A stretch of DNA of 64,000 nucleotides, taken from the NCBI RefSeq assembly GCF_018129085.1, contig NZ_JAAGBB010000019.1, forward strand, positions 62,001 to 126,000, in the 5' to 3' direction. This document shows positions 6,672-15,832 of the stretch, one piece after another (the stretch's first letter is position 1; every line of letters starts with the position of its first letter). Under the pieces are notes generated by a model. It saw only the letters and a list, made by a program, of their open reading frames with translations, was not told the DNA's origin and searched no databases. The stretch comes from Plastoroseomonas hellenica (GTDB lineage: Bacteria > Pseudomonadota > Alphaproteobacteria > Acetobacterales > Acetobacteraceae). The position numbers and the translations under genes are program-made.

Positions 6672-9470
6672 ATGAACGACGCCCCCGCCGAGCCTCGCGA
6701 CTACCGCGGCACCGTCTTTCTGCCGAACACCCCCTTCCCGATGCGCGGCGACCTGCCGAAGCGCGAGCCGGCGATGCTGGAGCGCTGGCAGCGCATGGGC
6801 CTGTGGGAGAAGCTGCGGCAGCGCTCCAAGGGCCGCACGCCCTTCGTGCTGCATGACGGCCCACCCTATGCGAACGGCAACCTGCATATCGGGCATGCGC
6901 TCAACAAGATCCTGAAGGACGTCATCAACCGCGCCGCGCAGATGGCCGGCCACGACGCCAACTACATCCCCGGCTGGGACTGTCACGGCCTGCCGATCGA
7001 ATGGAAGGTCGAGGAGGAGTACCGGGCCAAAGGCCGCGATAAGGACGCGGTGCCGGTGCTGGATTTCCGCGCCGAATGCCGCGCCTATGCCGCGCATTGG
7101 CTCGATGTGCAGCGGCAGGAATTCATCCGCCTCGGCGTCGCCGGCGACTGGGCCGATCGCTACGCCACCATGGATCTCCCGAGCGAAGCCGCGATCGCGC
7201 GCGAGATCGGCAAGTTCCTGATGAACGGCTCGCTCTATCGCGGCCTGCGCCCGGTGATGTGGAGCCCGGTCGAGAAGACCGCGCTGGCCGAGGCGGAGAT
7301 CGAATACCACGACCATGTCTCGCCAACCCTGCATGGCCGCTTCCGCATCCTGAAGGCGAAGGCGGCCGATCTGGTCGGCGCCGATGTGGTGATCTGGACC
7401 ACGACGCCCTGGACCATTCCCGGCAACCGCGCCGTCGCCTATGGCGAGGAGATCGACTACGCGCTGGTCCATGTGGAAGGCGTTGCCGAGGGCTCGCTGC
7501 TCGCGATCGGCGACCGGCTGCTGGTGGCGCTGCCGCTGCTGCCCGGCTTCGCGAAGGAAGCCGGGATCGGCGCCCACAGCATCAAGCGGGTGCTGAAGGG
7601 CGCGGAGCTCGCCGGCGCCATCGCCGCGCATCCGCTGCGCGGCCAGGGCTATGAATTCGACGTGCCGCTGCTGGCCGGTGATTTCGTCACGACCGATGCC
7701 GGCACCGGCTTCGTCCATATCGCGCCGGGCCATGGCGAGGATGACTTCAACCTCGGCCGCCTGCATGGCCTGCCGATACCCGAGACGGTGAACGACGACG
7801 GCACCTTCACCATCCACGCGCCGGGCTTCACCGGCCTGCACGTCTTCAAGGCGCATGCCGCGATCTATGAGGCGATGAAGGCGGCCGGCACCTTGGCCGC
7901 CACCGGCAAGCTGACGCACAGCTACCCGCATAGCTGGCGCTCCAAGAAGCCGGTGATCTTCCGCGCGACGCCGCAATGGTTCATCGCGATGGATGATGAG
8001 AATGCGATCCGCGCCAAGGCGTTGGACGCCATCGCCAAGACCCATTTCGTCCCCGAAGCCGGGCGCAACCGCATCGGCTCCATGGTCGCGGCGCGCCCCG
8101 ACTGGTGCATCAGCCGCCAGCGCGCCTGGGGCGTGCCGATCCCGATCTTCGTCTCGAAGCAGAGCGGGGAGCCGCTGCGCGACCAGGCGATCATCGACCG
8201 CGTCTGCGCAGCCTTCGCGGCCGAAGGCGCGGATGCCTGGTACAAGCCCGGCGCCGCCGCCCGCTTCCTCGGCCCCGACCGCAACGCGGCCGATTACGAG
8301 CAGGTGATGGACATCGTCGATGTGTGGTTCGAGAGCGGCTCGACCCATGCCTTCGTGCTGCCGCCGCGCGGCTTGCCCTTCCCGGCCGACCTCTACCTGG
8401 AAGGCTCCGACCAGCATCGCGGCTGGTTCCATTCCTCGCTGCTCGAATCGGTCGGCACCAACGGCGTCGCCCCCTTCAAGGCGGTGCTGACCCATGGCTT
8501 CGTGCTCGACGAGCAGGGTCGCAAGATGTCGAAGTCGCTCGGCAACGTCACTGCGCCGCAGGAGGTGATGAAGCAGTACGGCGCCGATATCCTGCGCCTC
8601 TGGGTGATGAACTCCGACACCGCGCTCGATCTGCGCATCGGGCCGGAGATCCTGAAGCAGCAGGCGGAGCTCTATCGCCGCATCCGCAACACGCTGCGCT
8701 GGCTGCTCGGCAGCCTCGACGGCTTCACCGATGCCGAGACGGTCGCGCATGCCGAGCTGCCGGAGCTGGAGCGCTGGGTGCTGCATCGCCTGTCGGAGCT
8801 CGATGCCCGCATCCGCACCGCGGTCGAGACCCATGACTGGGCCGGGGTGCTGCCGGAGCTGCATAATTTCTGCAACATCGACCTCAGCGCCTTCTACTTC
8901 GACATCCGCAAGGACGCGCTCTACTGCGACCATGCGGGGAGCTTGCGACGCCGCGCCGCGCGCACGGTGCTCGACGTGCTGCACCGCTGCCTCTGCGCCT
9001 GGTTCGCCCCGGTGCTGGCCTTCACCGCGGAGGAGGCCTGGCTCGCCCGCTTCCCGGATGAGGAGGGCAGCATCCACCTGCTCGACTTCCCCTTCATCCC
9101 CGAAGGCTGGCGCGACCCGGAGCTGGCCGCGAAATGGGCCCGCATCCGGGAGATCCGCGGCGCGGTGACCGGCGTGCTGGAGGAAGCCCGCCGTGCCGGC
9201 ACCATCGGGGCCAGCCTGCAGGCCGCCCCGGTCCTGCATCTCCCGGCCGAGGACGCCCTGCTGCTGAGCGCCGCGGAATGGGCCGAGACTGCCATCGTCT
9301 CGGCCGCGACCCTGGCGCCGGAAGCCGCCGGCGCGCCGCTCGCGGTCGACTTCGCAGTGGCGCCCGGTGAGAAATGCGCCCGCTGCTGGCGGGTGCTGCC
9401 GGAGGTCGGGACCTCGCCCCGGCACCCGACGCTCTGCCTCCGCTGCGATGATGTGGTGGAGCGGGCATGA
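6672..9470 (+). CDS. ileS: isoleucyl-tRNA synthetase
   Basis: The 932-residue class I synthetase has HIGH in LHIGHALNK (about residue 75) and KMSKSLGNV (about residue 620). Between them is the CP1 editing domain, with TTTPWTIPGNRA and GTGFVHIAPGHGEDD. The C-terminus carries the bacterial zinc knuckle (CARCWR, then CLRCDDVV). It charges tRNA-Ile and hydrolyses mischarged Val-tRNA. Length and zinc site match bacterial IleRS type 1. ATG 6672 was chosen over an in-frame ATG at 6639 because the protein aligns with family starts there. The stop overlaps lspA by four bases, giving a coupled ileS-lspA unit. Confidence 0.98.
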   Translation: MNDAPAEPRDYRGTVFLPNTPFPMRGDLPKREPAMLERWQRMGLWEKLRQRSKGRTPFVLHDGPPYANGNLHIGHALNKILKDVINRAAQMAGHDANYIPGWDCHGLPIEWKVEEEYRAKGRDKDAVPVLDFRAECRAYAAHWLDVQRQEFIRLGVAGDWADRYATMDLPSEAAIAREIGKFLMNGSLYRGLRPVMWSPVEKTALAEAEIEYHDHVSPTLHGRFRILKAKAADLVGADVVIWTTTPWTIPGNRAVAYGEEIDYALVHVEGVAEGSLLAIGDRLLVALPLLPGFAKEAGIGAHSIKRVLKGAELAGAIAAHPLRGQGYEFDVPLLAGDFVTTDAGTGFVHIAPGHGEDDFNLGRLHGLPIPETVNDDGTFTIHAPGFTGLHVFKAHAAIYEAMKAAGTLAATGKLTHSYPHSWRSKKPVIFRATPQWFIAMDDENAIRAKALDAIAKTHFVPEAGRNRIGSMVAARPDWCISRQRAWGVPIPIFVSKQSGEPLRDQAIIDRVCAAFAAEGADAWYKPGAAARFLGPDRNAADYEQVMDIVDVWFESGSTHAFVLPPRGLPFPADLYLEGSDQHRGWFHSSLLESVGTNGVAPFKAVLTHGFVLDEQGRKMSKSLGNVTAPQEVMKQYGADILRLWVMNSDTALDLRIGPEILKQQAELYRRIRNTLRWLLGSLDGFTDAETVAHAELPELERWVLHRLSELDARIRTAVETHDWAGVLPELHNFCNIDLSAFYFDIRKDALYCDHAGSLRRRAARTVLDVLHRCLCAWFAPVLAFTAEEAWLARFPDEEGSIHLLDFPFIPEGWRDPELAAKWARIREIRGAVTGVLEEARRAGTIGASLQAAPVLHLPAEDALLLSAAEWAETAIVSAATLAPEAAGAPLAVDFAVAPGEKCARCWRVLPEVGTSPRHPTLCLRCDDVVERA

Positions 9471-9964
9471 GCTTGCGCCTCGGCCTGCCGCTCGCGGCCG
9501 GCATCCTCGCCGCCGACCAGGCGAGCAAATGGTGGATCCTCGACGGGCTCCGGCTGCAGGAGCTCGGCCAGGTGAAGCTGCTGGCGGCCGGGCCCCTCGG
9601 GCTTGACCTCACCATGGTCTGGAACCGCGGTGTCACCTTCGGGATGCTGACCGGCGACAGCGCCTGGCACCAGATCGCCCTGTCGGTGGTGGCGGCGCTG
9701 GTCGCCCTGTTCCTGCTGCGCTGGCTGGCCCGGGCGGAGAACCGGCTGACCGCGATCGCTCTCGGGGCCGTGATCGGCGGTGCGGTGGGCAATGTGATCG
9801 ACCGGCTGCGCTTCGGCGCCGTCGTCGATTTCGTGGACGCCCACGCTTGGGGCTGGCATTGGTATGTCTTCAATCTGGCCGATGCCGCCATCGTCTGTGG
9901 CGTTGTCGCCTTGGTGATCGACGCCTTGTTCCGGCCCAGCGCCGCCCCTAAGAAGGAGGCATGA
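9467..9964 (+). CDS. lspA: lipoprotein signal peptidase (SPase II)
   Basis: The 165-residue inner-membrane aspartic peptidase has four transmembrane helices. Conserved blocks are DQASKWWI, NRGVTFGM, GAVGNVIDR with the first catalytic Asp, VVDFVD, and FNLADAAI with the second. It removes the signal peptide from diacylglyceryl-modified prolipoproteins. Start and stop both overlap neighbours (ileS before, a lipoprotein gene after), so the enzyme is co-translated with a predicted lipoprotein substrate. Confidence 0.97.
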   Translation: MSLRLGLPLAAGILAADQASKWWILDGLRLQELGQVKLLAAGPLGLDLTMVWNRGVTFGMLTGDSAWHQIALSVVAALVALFLLRWLARAENRLTAIALGAVIGGAVGNVIDRLRFGAVVDFVDAHAWGWHWYVFNLADAAIVCGVVALVIDALFRPSAAPKKEA

Positions 9965-10521
9965 GCATGCGCCCTGCCCGTCTCGCCCTGATCGCCCTGG
10001 TCCTGCCTTTGGCCGTGGGCGCCTGCGGGTCCGACACCATGCGGACCCTGGGCCTGACCCGGGACGCCCCGGATGAGTTCGCGGTGCTGACCCGGGCCCC
10101 GCTCTCGATGCCGCCGGACATGAGCTCCCTGCCGACGCCGCGCCCGGGCGCCACCCGCCCGCAGGAGCGCAGCGCGCGCGATGCGGCCGAGGCCACGCTG
10201 GTCCCCGGCGCTGCCCTGGCCCCGGCCTCCACCGCCCGCGCCAGCGGTGCCGAGGCGGCGCTGCTCTCCCAGGCCGGCCGTCCCGTGTCCGACGACATCC
10301 GCCGCCGGGTGGATGAGGAGAGCGGCCGGCTCGACGCGCCGGATCGCAGCTTCACAGACCGGCTGATGTTCTGGCGCGACCCGCCGCCGCCTGGCACCGC
10401 GGTCGATCCGAACCGCGAGAATGCCCGCCTCAGGGAGAATGCGGCCCTCGGCCGCGACGCGACCGCGGGCGAGACGCCGATCATCCAGCGCCCGCGCCGC
10501 CCCTTCCTCGGCCTGTTCTGA
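9961..10521 (+). CDS. DUF3035 lipoprotein
   Basis: The 186-residue protein opens with a lipoprotein signal (LIALVLPLAVGACGS; lipobox Cys near residue 21). It then has the DUF3035 core APDEFAVLTRAPLSMPP, typical of alphaproteobacterial genes next to lspA. The rest is Pro/Ala/Arg-rich, and the C-terminus reads IQRPRRPFLGLF. The family has been linked to outer-membrane beta-barrel assembly (BamF-like) in some alphaproteobacteria; that link is knowledge of relatives, not shown here. ATG 9961 overlaps the lspA stop. Confidence 0.85.
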   Translation: MSMRPARLALIALVLPLAVGACGSDTMRTLGLTRDAPDEFAVLTRAPLSMPPDMSSLPTPRPGATRPQERSARDAAEATLVPGAALAPASTARASGAEAALLSQAGRPVSDDIRRRVDEESGRLDAPDRSFTDRLMFWRDPPPPGTAVDPNRENARLRENAALGRDATAGETPIIQRPRRPFLGLF

Positions 10522-10567
10522 GCACGAACACCTTCCCGCTGCGCGGCGGCCGCGTCATGCTGGATCC

Positions 10568-11938
10568 ATGATCCGCATGTCCCGCCGGACCGCCCTCGTC
10601 ACTGGCGCCTGCCTCTGCGCGGCGGCGCCCAAGCGGCATGCCGCCGCCTTCACCCCGCCGCAGGGCGAGCGGCCGCTCTACGGCGCCCAGCTCTGGAGCC
10701 TGCCGAACGGGCTGCGGGTCGCCTTCGTGCAGAGCCGCCGGGTGCCGGTGATCTGCCAGTACCTGTTCTACGGCGCCGGCGGCGGCGAGGACCCGGAGGG
10801 GCTCTCCGGCATTGCCCATTACCTCGAGCACATGATGTTCAAGGGCAGCCGCAACGTGCCCTCCGGCGCGCTCTCCCAGCGCGTGGCACGGGAGGGTGGC
10901 AACGACAACGCCTTCACCTCCCGCGACGTCACCGCCTATTTCCAGCAGGTCGAGGCCTCGCACCTGGCGCTCATCATGGGGATGGAGGCGGACCGCTGCG
11001 CCCATCCCCTGTTCCCGCCGCCGGAAATGGCGGCCGAGCTGTCCGTGGTGCTGGAGGAACGGCGCCAGCGCACCGACAGCAATCCGCGCGCCCTGTTCCG
11101 CGAAGCCTTCCAGGCCGGGATGTGGGGCCGCCAGCACTGGCATGGCCGCCCGATCATCGGCTGGCCGGAGGAGATCCGCGCCATCCGCCACGCCGATCTC
11201 GTGGCCTTCTTCGAGCGCTGGTACGCGCCCGCGAATGCGGTGCTGGTGATCGCCGGCGACGCCGAGCCGGCGGCGCTGGAGCGCCTCGTCGAACAGCATT
11301 ACGGCGGCGTCCCTGCCCGCCCCACCACCCCGCGCGACCGCGCCCCGCCGCCTCCTGCCCCCGTGGAGCGCCGGCTGGTCACCCGCAGCGCCGCGATCCG
11401 GGAAGGCAGCTTTCTGCGCGCCTGGTTCGCGCCGACCCTGACCTATGGCGAGGCGGAGCAGGCCTGGCCGCTGGAAGTGCTGGCCCATATGCTTGGCGGC
11501 GGCCAGGGCAGCCTGCTGCATGAGGCCTTGGTGGAGACCGGAATCGCGGTCACGGCCAATGCCGGCTATGATGCCGACGCGGTCGGCGCCGGCGAATTCC
11601 TGGTCTCCGCCATGCCCGGCCGCGGCACCGCGCCGGAGCGGCTGGAAGCCGCCGCCGCCGCGGTCATCGAAAAGCTGCTGCAGGAGGGCGCCAACCCGGC
11701 CCTCGTCGCCCGCTCGATCCGCCAGATCACCGCCGGCGCCCTGCTGTCGCTCGACGGCATCGGCGCGGCGCCGCGCATGCTCGGCACCGCGCTCGCCTCC
11801 GGCCTGCCGGTGGAGGTGGTGGAATACTGGCCTTCCCGCATCCGCGCCGTGACGCCCGAACAGGTGACGGCGGCGGCGCGCGCGGTGCTCGGCGCGCCGC
11901 TCGATGCCATCGGATGGCTGCTGCCGGAGACCACCTGA
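10568..11938 (+). CDS. M16-family zinc peptidase, catalytic partner
   Basis: The 456-residue product has an N-terminal segment resembling a Tat/Sec signal (SRRTALVTGACLCAAA). The inverted zinc motif follows as HYLEH near residue 85, with the distal Glu ligand in ELSVVLEERRQR. Two M16 domains follow. It is probably a periplasmic processing peptidase. A second M16 gene follows one base after the stop and lacks the zinc motif; such catalytic plus non-catalytic pairs form heterodimers in bacteria and mitochondria. ATG 10568 is listed; ATG 10577 is also possible. Confidence 0.92.
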   Translation: MIRMSRRTALVTGACLCAAAPKRHAAAFTPPQGERPLYGAQLWSLPNGLRVAFVQSRRVPVICQYLFYGAGGGEDPEGLSGIAHYLEHMMFKGSRNVPSGALSQRVAREGGNDNAFTSRDVTAYFQQVEASHLALIMGMEADRCAHPLFPPPEMAAELSVVLEERRQRTDSNPRALFREAFQAGMWGRQHWHGRPIIGWPEEIRAIRHADLVAFFERWYAPANAVLVIAGDAEPAALERLVEQHYGGVPARPTTPRDRAPPPPAPVERRLVTRSAAIREGSFLRAWFAPTLTYGEAEQAWPLEVLAHMLGGGQGSLLHEALVETGIAVTANAGYDADAVGAGEFLVSAMPGRGTAPERLEAAAAAVIEKLLQEGANPALVARSIRQITAGALLSLDGIGAAPRMLGTALASGLPVEVVEYWPSRIRAVTPEQVTAAARAVLGAPLDAIGWLLPETT

Positions 11939-11939
11939 G

Positions 11940-13193
11940 ATGGCCGAGGGCTTCACCCTGCCGATCCAGGTCATCGAGAGCGATGGCATCAGCGCCTGGC
12001 TCACCGAGGATCATTCGGTGCCGGTGGTCTCCCTCGCCTGGTCCTGGCAGGGCGGCGCGGGGCTGGAAAAGGCGGGGGAGGAAGGCACCACGGCGCTCAT
12101 GGCCTCCCTCCTCACCGAGGGCGCCGGGGATCTGCGCGCCCGCGAATTCGCCGATGCGCTGCGCGACGATGCCATCTCGCTGAGCTTCGACAGCCAGCGC
12201 GACGGCTTCGAGGGCGGCTTCCGCGCGCTGCGCGATGCGGTGCCGGCGGCGCTGCGGCTGGCGCGGCTTGCCATGACGGCGCCGCGCTTCGACGCCGATG
12301 CGCTGCAGCGGGTCCGCGCCCGGGCCGTCGCCGGCGCCCGGCAGGTGATGGAAACCCCGGGCGGCCAGGCGCGCCGCGCCTTCTGGGCGACGGCTTTTCC
12401 GGATCATCCCGCGGGTCGCCCGACCGGCGGCACCGCCGAAAGCCTCGCCGCCATCCCGGAGGCCGCGATCCGGGCCGCCCATGCCCGCCAGATCCGCCGC
12501 GACGGGCTGCTGGTGGCGGTCGCCGGCGCGATCAATCCGGCGGAGCTGCGCGCGCTGCTGACGACGTTGTTCGCGGCGCTGCCGCCGGGCGCGCCGGAAG
12601 CGCCGCCGGCGCTGCCGCCTTTCATCGATTTCGGCAGCCGCGTGGTGCCGATGCCCTTCCCGCAATCCACCATCCTCTTCGGCCAGCCCGGCCTCGCCGT
12701 GCAGGATCCGGATTGGGAGGCGGCGCAGGTGATGCTCAGGGTGCTGGGCGGCGGCGGCTTCTCCTCCCGCCTGATGCAGGCCGTCCGCGTACAACGCGGG
12801 CTGACCTATGGCATCAGCGCCGGGCTCGACGTGCTCTACGGCCAGGCGCTGATCACCGGCGGGCTGGCGACCCAGAATGCCAAGGTGGCGGAAGCGCTGA
12901 CGGTGACCACCGCCGAATGGCGCCGCATGGCTGAGGACGGACCGACCGAGGCCGAGCGCGCGGACGCGATCGCCTATCTCCGGGGTTCGCTGCCGCTGCA
13001 ATTCACCGACAGCCGCCGCATCGCCGGCACCCTGCTCTCGCTCCGGCGGAACAATCGGCCGCTCGACTGGCTCGCCGCCCGGCCGGCGCGGCTCGCCGCG
13101 ATCAGCCGCGACCGGCTCGCCGCAGTCGCTTCGCGCCTGCTGAAGCCGGACGGGCTCTCGGTCGCGATCGCGGGACAGCCGGCGGGGTTATAG
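11940..13193 (+). CDS. M16-family peptidase-like protein, non-catalytic partner
   Basis: The 417-residue protein has the M16 fold but no HxxEH: the equivalent position reads GLEKAGEEGTTALMASLL. The C-terminal M16 half is well kept (GGGFSSRLMQAVRVQRGLTYG, a loop that closes over substrate in active partners). It has no signal peptide of its own. It starts one base after the stop of the catalytic M16 gene, so the two are almost certainly co-expressed and probably form a heterodimer. Export without a signal would need the partner or a different start, which is unresolved. Confidence 0.88.
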   Translation: MAEGFTLPIQVIESDGISAWLTEDHSVPVVSLAWSWQGGAGLEKAGEEGTTALMASLLTEGAGDLRAREFADALRDDAISLSFDSQRDGFEGGFRALRDAVPAALRLARLAMTAPRFDADALQRVRARAVAGARQVMETPGGQARRAFWATAFPDHPAGRPTGGTAESLAAIPEAAIRAAHARQIRRDGLLVAVAGAINPAELRALLTTLFAALPPGAPEAPPALPPFIDFGSRVVPMPFPQSTILFGQPGLAVQDPDWEAAQVMLRVLGGGGFSSRLMQAVRVQRGLTYGISAGLDVLYGQALITGGLATQNAKVAEALTVTTAEWRRMAEDGPTEAERADAIAYLRGSLPLQFTDSRRIAGTLLSLRRNNRPLDWLAARPARLAAISRDRLAAVASRLLKPDGLSVAIAGQPAGL

Positions 13194-13198
13194 TTCGG

Positions 13199-13351
13199 CC
13201 TCAAGCGCCGGCGCCGCACATCCGTGCGGCTTGGCTTCCGCGCTGTCAGGGCGGCATTGGCGGCGGCTGACGGTCGCGCGCGGGGCCGCTTCGCGGCCCC
13301 GGGGCATCGCTGCGCTCGCCCCGCAGAAACCAGGGGCAGCCCTGCGGCCGC
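13199..13351 (-). repeat. R1 dispersed intergenic repeat, copy 3
   Basis: This is a reverse-orientation copy between convergent genes, starting six bases after the M16 stop codon. Read on the minus strand it begins GCGGCCGCAGGGC and ends GGCGCTTGAGG. It retains the CTGACAGCGCGGAAGCC block and a GGGGCCGCGAAGCGGCCCC palindrome. Confidence 0.85.
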
Positions 13352-13404
13352 GGGAACTTGCCCTGCCCCGAGAACCGGAGGTTGGCCTCACGCCATCGCG
13401 GGAT

Positions 13405-14046
13405 TCACCCGCACCCGTGAAAGCCGCCTTCCGGCACCGGCGCGAATTCCAGGATGCCGAGCAGGCCGAAGCCCGGATCGCGCGGCGCCAGCACCAGGGC
13501 GGCACCTTCCGGGAAGGCGCGGCCGGCAATCGTATCCCCCACCACCATGATCGCCGGCGTCCGGTGGCCGACCAGCACACGGTTGGCGCCCGGCGCCACC
13601 CGTTCCCCGAACAGCCGTCGGTGCTCGGCCAGCACCCAGTCGAGCCGGCCGGCGCTGTAGTCATCGGCCAGCAGGCTGTCGGTGACGGTGACGCGCGTGG
13701 CGCCGAAGGCCAGCTCCGCGGTGTCGCGGGCGCGGAACACCGGGCCCGCCAGCACCGGCTCGGCGATCCGGATGCCGAGGGCTGCCATCCGGGCGCCGAT
13801 CGCCGCCGCCTGAGCACGGCCGCGCGGCGAGATGTTGCGCTGGCCGGCGCGGTCGCCGATGCGGAAGCTGCGGTCGCAGGGTTCGCCCGCCGTATCGGCA
13901 TGGCGGAAGAACAGGACGAGGCCGCCCTCGCGCAACCGTGCGACCAGGGCGCGGCCCTCCGCGCTGTCATCGGACAGCGGCGCCAGGCGCTGCGCCGCGG
14001 CCGGCAGCGCAAGAAGCGAGAGCAGCAGGGCACGGCGGACCGTCAC
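13405..14046 (-). CDS. exported histidine-phosphatase superfamily protein
   Basis: The 213-residue product from GTG 14046 starts with a signal peptide (RRALLLSLLALPAAAQ). LVLFFRHADT follows; this is the RHG-type catalytic His motif with Ala in place of Gly. A later VLVGHRTPA supplies the second His. The family includes phosphoglycerate mutases, SixA and exported phosphatases such as Ais. An upstream ATG at 14103 would add an Arg-rich 19-residue extension with no export feature, so the GTG start is preferred. Two Cys (CDRS and a terminal HGCG) may form a disulfide. Substrate unknown. Confidence 0.75.
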   Translation of the reverse strand: MTVRRALLLSLLALPAAAQRLAPLSDDSAEGRALVARLREGGLVLFFRHADTAGEPCDRSFRIGDRAGQRNISPRGRAQAAAIGARMAALGIRIAEPVLAGPVFRARDTAELAFGATRVTVTDSLLADDYSAGRLDWVLAEHRRLFGERVAPGANRVLVGHRTPAIMVVGDTIAGRAFPEGAALVLAPRDPGFGLLGILEFAPVPEGGFHGCG

Positions 14047-14105
14047 GGAGAAGAGATTGCCAGCGCCGCCACGGCACCGCCACCATCGCGCGGGAGACTT
14101 CACGC

Positions 14106-15743
14106 ATGAGCAATACCATCGAGGCCGCCTGGCAGGCGGTGACGGATCTGGCCGCCGATCCCGCGGCCCGTAACATCCGCGCGCGTTTCACGGCCGATCC
14201 GGCGCGGGCGTCGCGCTGGACGCATCGCGCCGACGGGCTGGTGCTGGACCTGTCGCGCACCAGCCTGGACGAAGCCTCGCTCGCCGCGCTGCTGGCGCTG
14301 GCCGACGCGACCGGGGTCTTCGCCCGGCGCGACGCCATGGCGCGGGGGGAGGCGATCAACACGACCGAAGCCCGCGCCGTCATGCATATGGCGCTGCGCG
14401 CGCCCGCCGATGCCGGCCTTCGTGCGGGGGCGGAGGATGCCTCGGCGACGGTGCACGATACGCTCGGCCTGATGCAGAGCTTCGTCGAGGCGCTGCATGC
14501 CGGCAAGATCACCGGCAGCACGGGCGAGCGCTTCACCGACGTGCTGAACATCGGCATCGGCGGATCGGATCTCGGCCCGGCCATGGCGGCGCGCGCGCTG
14601 TCGGGGCCTCACGACAAGCTGCGCGCGCATTTCCTCGGCAATGTCGATGCCCATGCCTGGGAAGCGATCCGCCCCAATCTCGACCCCGCGCGCACCCTCG
14701 TGCTGATCGCGAGCAAGACCTTCACGACGCAGGAGACGATGGCCAATGCGCGGCTGGTCCGCGCCTGGCTCGCTGATGCGCTGGGGGAGGCGGCGCTGCC
14801 GCGGCATCTGGCGGCGCTCTCCACCAACCTGCAGGCGACCGCCGATTTCGGCATCGCGCCGGCCCGCGTCTTCGGCTTCCGTGACTGGGTGGGCGGGCGC
14901 TTCTCGATGTGGTCGGCGATCGGTCTCGCCATCGCGCTCGCCCAGGGCTGGGACCGTTTCGCGCGGCTGCTCGAAGGCGCGCATGCCATGGACGCGCATT
15001 TCCTGCACGCGCCGCCGCGGGAGAACCTGCCGTTGCTGCTGGCGCTGACCGAGACCTGGCATGTGAATGCGCTCAAGCTGCCGACCCGCGCCGTGCTGCC
15101 CTATGACGAGCGTTTGGCGCGGCTGCCCGCGCATCTCCAGCAGGTGGAGATGGAAAGCCTCGGCAAGGGCGTGACCTTGTCGGGCCAGCCGGTCGCGCGC
15201 GCCACCGGCCCGGTGGTCTTCGGCGAAGCCGGCACCAATGCGCAGCACAGCTTCATGCAGCTCATCCACCAGGGGCCGGTGCCGGTGCCGGTGGATTTCA
15301 TCCTGGTCGCCAATCCCGATCACGGCCATGCCGACAGCCATCGCAAGCTGCTGGCGAATGGGCTGGCGCAGGCCGAGGCGCTGCTGGTCGGCCGCGGCGC
15401 CGATGCCGTCGCCACCGAGATGCGCGCCGCCGGCATCGCGGAGGAGCGGATCGCGGCGGTGCTGCCGCACCGCGTCTTCACCGGCAACCGGCCCTCGGTG
15501 ACCATCCTGCTGCCGCGGCTCGATCCCTTCTCGCTCGGCGCGCTGGTGGCCCTCTATGAGCACAAGGTGTTCTGCCTCGGCGCGCTCTGGGGCATCAACG
15601 CCTTCGACCAATGGGGCGTCGAGCTCGGCAAGCAGCTTGCCGGCCCGATCTTGAAGGCGCTGGAGGGCGGCGCGCCGCCCGAGCATCCCGCGACCGCGGC
15701 GATGCTGGCGGAGATCGAGGCGCTCCGGGCAGATCCCGCGTAG
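14106..15743 (+). CDS. pgi: glucose-6-phosphate isomerase
   Basis: The 545-residue protein shows the PGI signatures: LNIGIGGSDLGP (sugar-phosphate loop), SKTFTTQETM, RDWVGGRFSMWSAIG, the catalytic Glu region VTLSGQP...FGEAGTNAQHSF, and the C-terminal INAFDQWGVELGK carrying the ring-opening Lys. It interconverts glucose-6-phosphate and fructose-6-phosphate. Length matches the large proteobacterial PGI type. ATG 14106 lies 59 bases from the divergent phosphatase start at 14046, so the short spacer must hold both promoters. Confidence 0.98.
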   Translation: MSNTIEAAWQAVTDLAADPAARNIRARFTADPARASRWTHRADGLVLDLSRTSLDEASLAALLALADATGVFARRDAMARGEAINTTEARAVMHMALRAPADAGLRAGAEDASATVHDTLGLMQSFVEALHAGKITGSTGERFTDVLNIGIGGSDLGPAMAARALSGPHDKLRAHFLGNVDAHAWEAIRPNLDPARTLVLIASKTFTTQETMANARLVRAWLADALGEAALPRHLAALSTNLQATADFGIAPARVFGFRDWVGGRFSMWSAIGLAIALAQGWDRFARLLEGAHAMDAHFLHAPPRENLPLLLALTETWHVNALKLPTRAVLPYDERLARLPAHLQQVEMESLGKGVTLSGQPVARATGPVVFGEAGTNAQHSFMQLIHQGPVPVPVDFILVANPDHGHADSHRKLLANGLAQAEALLVGRGADAVATEMRAAGIAEERIAAVLPHRVFTGNRPSVTILLPRLDPFSLGALVALYEHKVFCLGALWGINAFDQWGVELGKQLAGPILKALEGGAPPEHPATAAMLAEIEALRADPA

Positions 15744-15832
15744 GGGATATCACTGGAGCCGGTGAAGATGCCCGGCAGACAAGGGACCGGATCGATGAAG
15801 CGCAGCAACGCGCAGCGAAAGCGATCCGGGGC

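Noticed and set aside
6516-9425. Very long antisense open frame (969 codons) opposite ileS
   Set aside because: It is a mirror of a highly conserved gene in GC-rich DNA. The translation is rich in Gln, Arg, His and Gly with no motif, as expected for a shadow frame.
11940-13193. Second M16 protein considered as an inactivated pseudogene
   Set aside because: Loss of HxxEH is normal for the partner subunit in paired M16 proteases, and the frame and C-terminal domain are intact.
15756-15785. About 25 bases resembling 55258-55285 (GGTGAAGATGCC...AGACAAG)
   Set aside because: The match is short, lacks inverted structure and occurs only twice. It could be chance or common start-region composition.
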